Shown in pieces: positions 63,905 through 64,000 of a stretch of 64,000 bases of DNA. The notes under the pieces are model-generated. The model saw only the letters and a list, made by a program, of their open reading frames with translations, made no database searches and was not told where the DNA came from. The stretch's first letter is position 1, and every line of letters begins with the position of its first letter. The position numbers were made by a program, and so were the translations under genes. Source of the stretch: Wenzhouxiangella sp. XN24 (GTDB lineage Bacteria > Pseudomonadota > Gammaproteobacteria > Steroidobacterales > XN24); NCBI RefSeq assembly GCF_011064545.1, contig NZ_JAAMFG010000028.1, forward strand, positions 124,001-188,000, given 5' to 3'.

Positions 63905-64000
63905 TCAGACGTTGAAGCGGAAGTGCATCACATCGCCGTCCTTGACGATGTATTCCTTGCCTTCCAGGCGCAGCTTGCCCGCTTCCTTCGCCCGCGCCTC
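63905..64000 (-). CDS. ychF: YchF-type ATPase, 3' end only
   Basis: The last 31 codons of a minus-strand gene are in the window. They end with [18 protein letters not shown], the near-invariant C-terminus of the ribosome-associated Obg-family ATPase YchF (OLA1). The rest lies beyond base 64000. Confidence 0.9.
   Translation of the reverse strand, partial: EARAKEAGKLRLEGKEYIVKDGDVMHFRFNV

Overview
The window is gene-dense chromosomal DNA of high GC content (roughly two thirds by eye) with short intergenic gaps, all under 200 bp, and many start/stop overlaps. The gene set points to an aerobic or microaerophilic gammaproteobacterium: a complete cbb3 oxidase operon with its assembly genes, AceK, RimK, NsrR, a YchF end, RND pumps and an OmpW-type porin. 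I cannot place it to family. I saw no insertion sequence, phage gene, CRISPR array or rRNA. Layout, left to right. 1-666 is the end of an ompW-like gene. 846-9673 is a cbb3 cytochrome oxidase operon (ccoNOQP, a 104-residue membrane protein of unknown role, ccoGHIS, then a TauE/SafE-like protein with a His-rich tail). 9706-10812 is class II fructose-bisphosphate aldolase. 10856-15503 (minus) carries a 1365-residue membrane-anchored AAA-like ATPase with a P-domain-like segment and a WD40 propeller, followed by an EexN-like lipoprotein. 15585-17957 encodes a small unknown protein and a TonB-dependent receptor. 18019-22272 holds a small PLDc_N-type membrane protein, a CBS protein, an S9 oligopeptidase lipoprotein and a UMF1-type MFS transporter. 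22411-26212 pairs icd with aceK, the enzyme that phosphorylates it, followed by a membrane protein. 26209-29224 (minus) has an M17 aminopeptidase, a CbiM-like membrane protein and an OmpA-family protein. 29326-37041 (minus) is a Cus/Czc-type heavy-metal efflux operon, copper or silver being most likely, followed by htpX and a bimodular 6-PTPS-like protein. 39090-42607 is corA, a retropepsin-like protease, rimK and an aspartoacylase-family gene. 42678-45515 holds PAP2, a gamma-glutamyltransferase, a DUF4112 protein and a lone acyl-carrier protein. 45692-50661 is an MMPL-type exporter operon (exporter, LolA-like lipoprotein-sorting protein, beta-barrel, DUF2892) behind a promoter whose spacer is filled by a 16-bp perfect palindrome. 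50666-52216 is a fused phosphotransferase/P-loop kinase. 53067-57798 is a TetR-regulated MFP/RND pair whose promoter suggests a leaderless tetR mRNA and whose pump seems to start at CTG. 57795-63038 (minus) is a signalling operon: a multi-PAS histidine kinase, a single-domain response regulator and a GAF/HD-GYP phosphodiesterase. The window ends with elongator tRNA-Met, nsrR with a probable self-binding site, and the 3' end of ychF. Two themes recur. One is copper and respiration: the cbb3 oxidase with its copper ATPase CcoI, the Cus-type efflux, and the NO sensor NsrR. The other is cell-envelope traffic: three RND-superfamily pumps, a TonB receptor, porins and lipoproteins. The most unusual locus is the AAA ATPase/P-domain/WD40 protein with its lipoprotein partner. 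The most informative regulatory DNA is the palindrome-filled promoter at 45623-45651 and the overlapping promoter/operator at 53031-53059.
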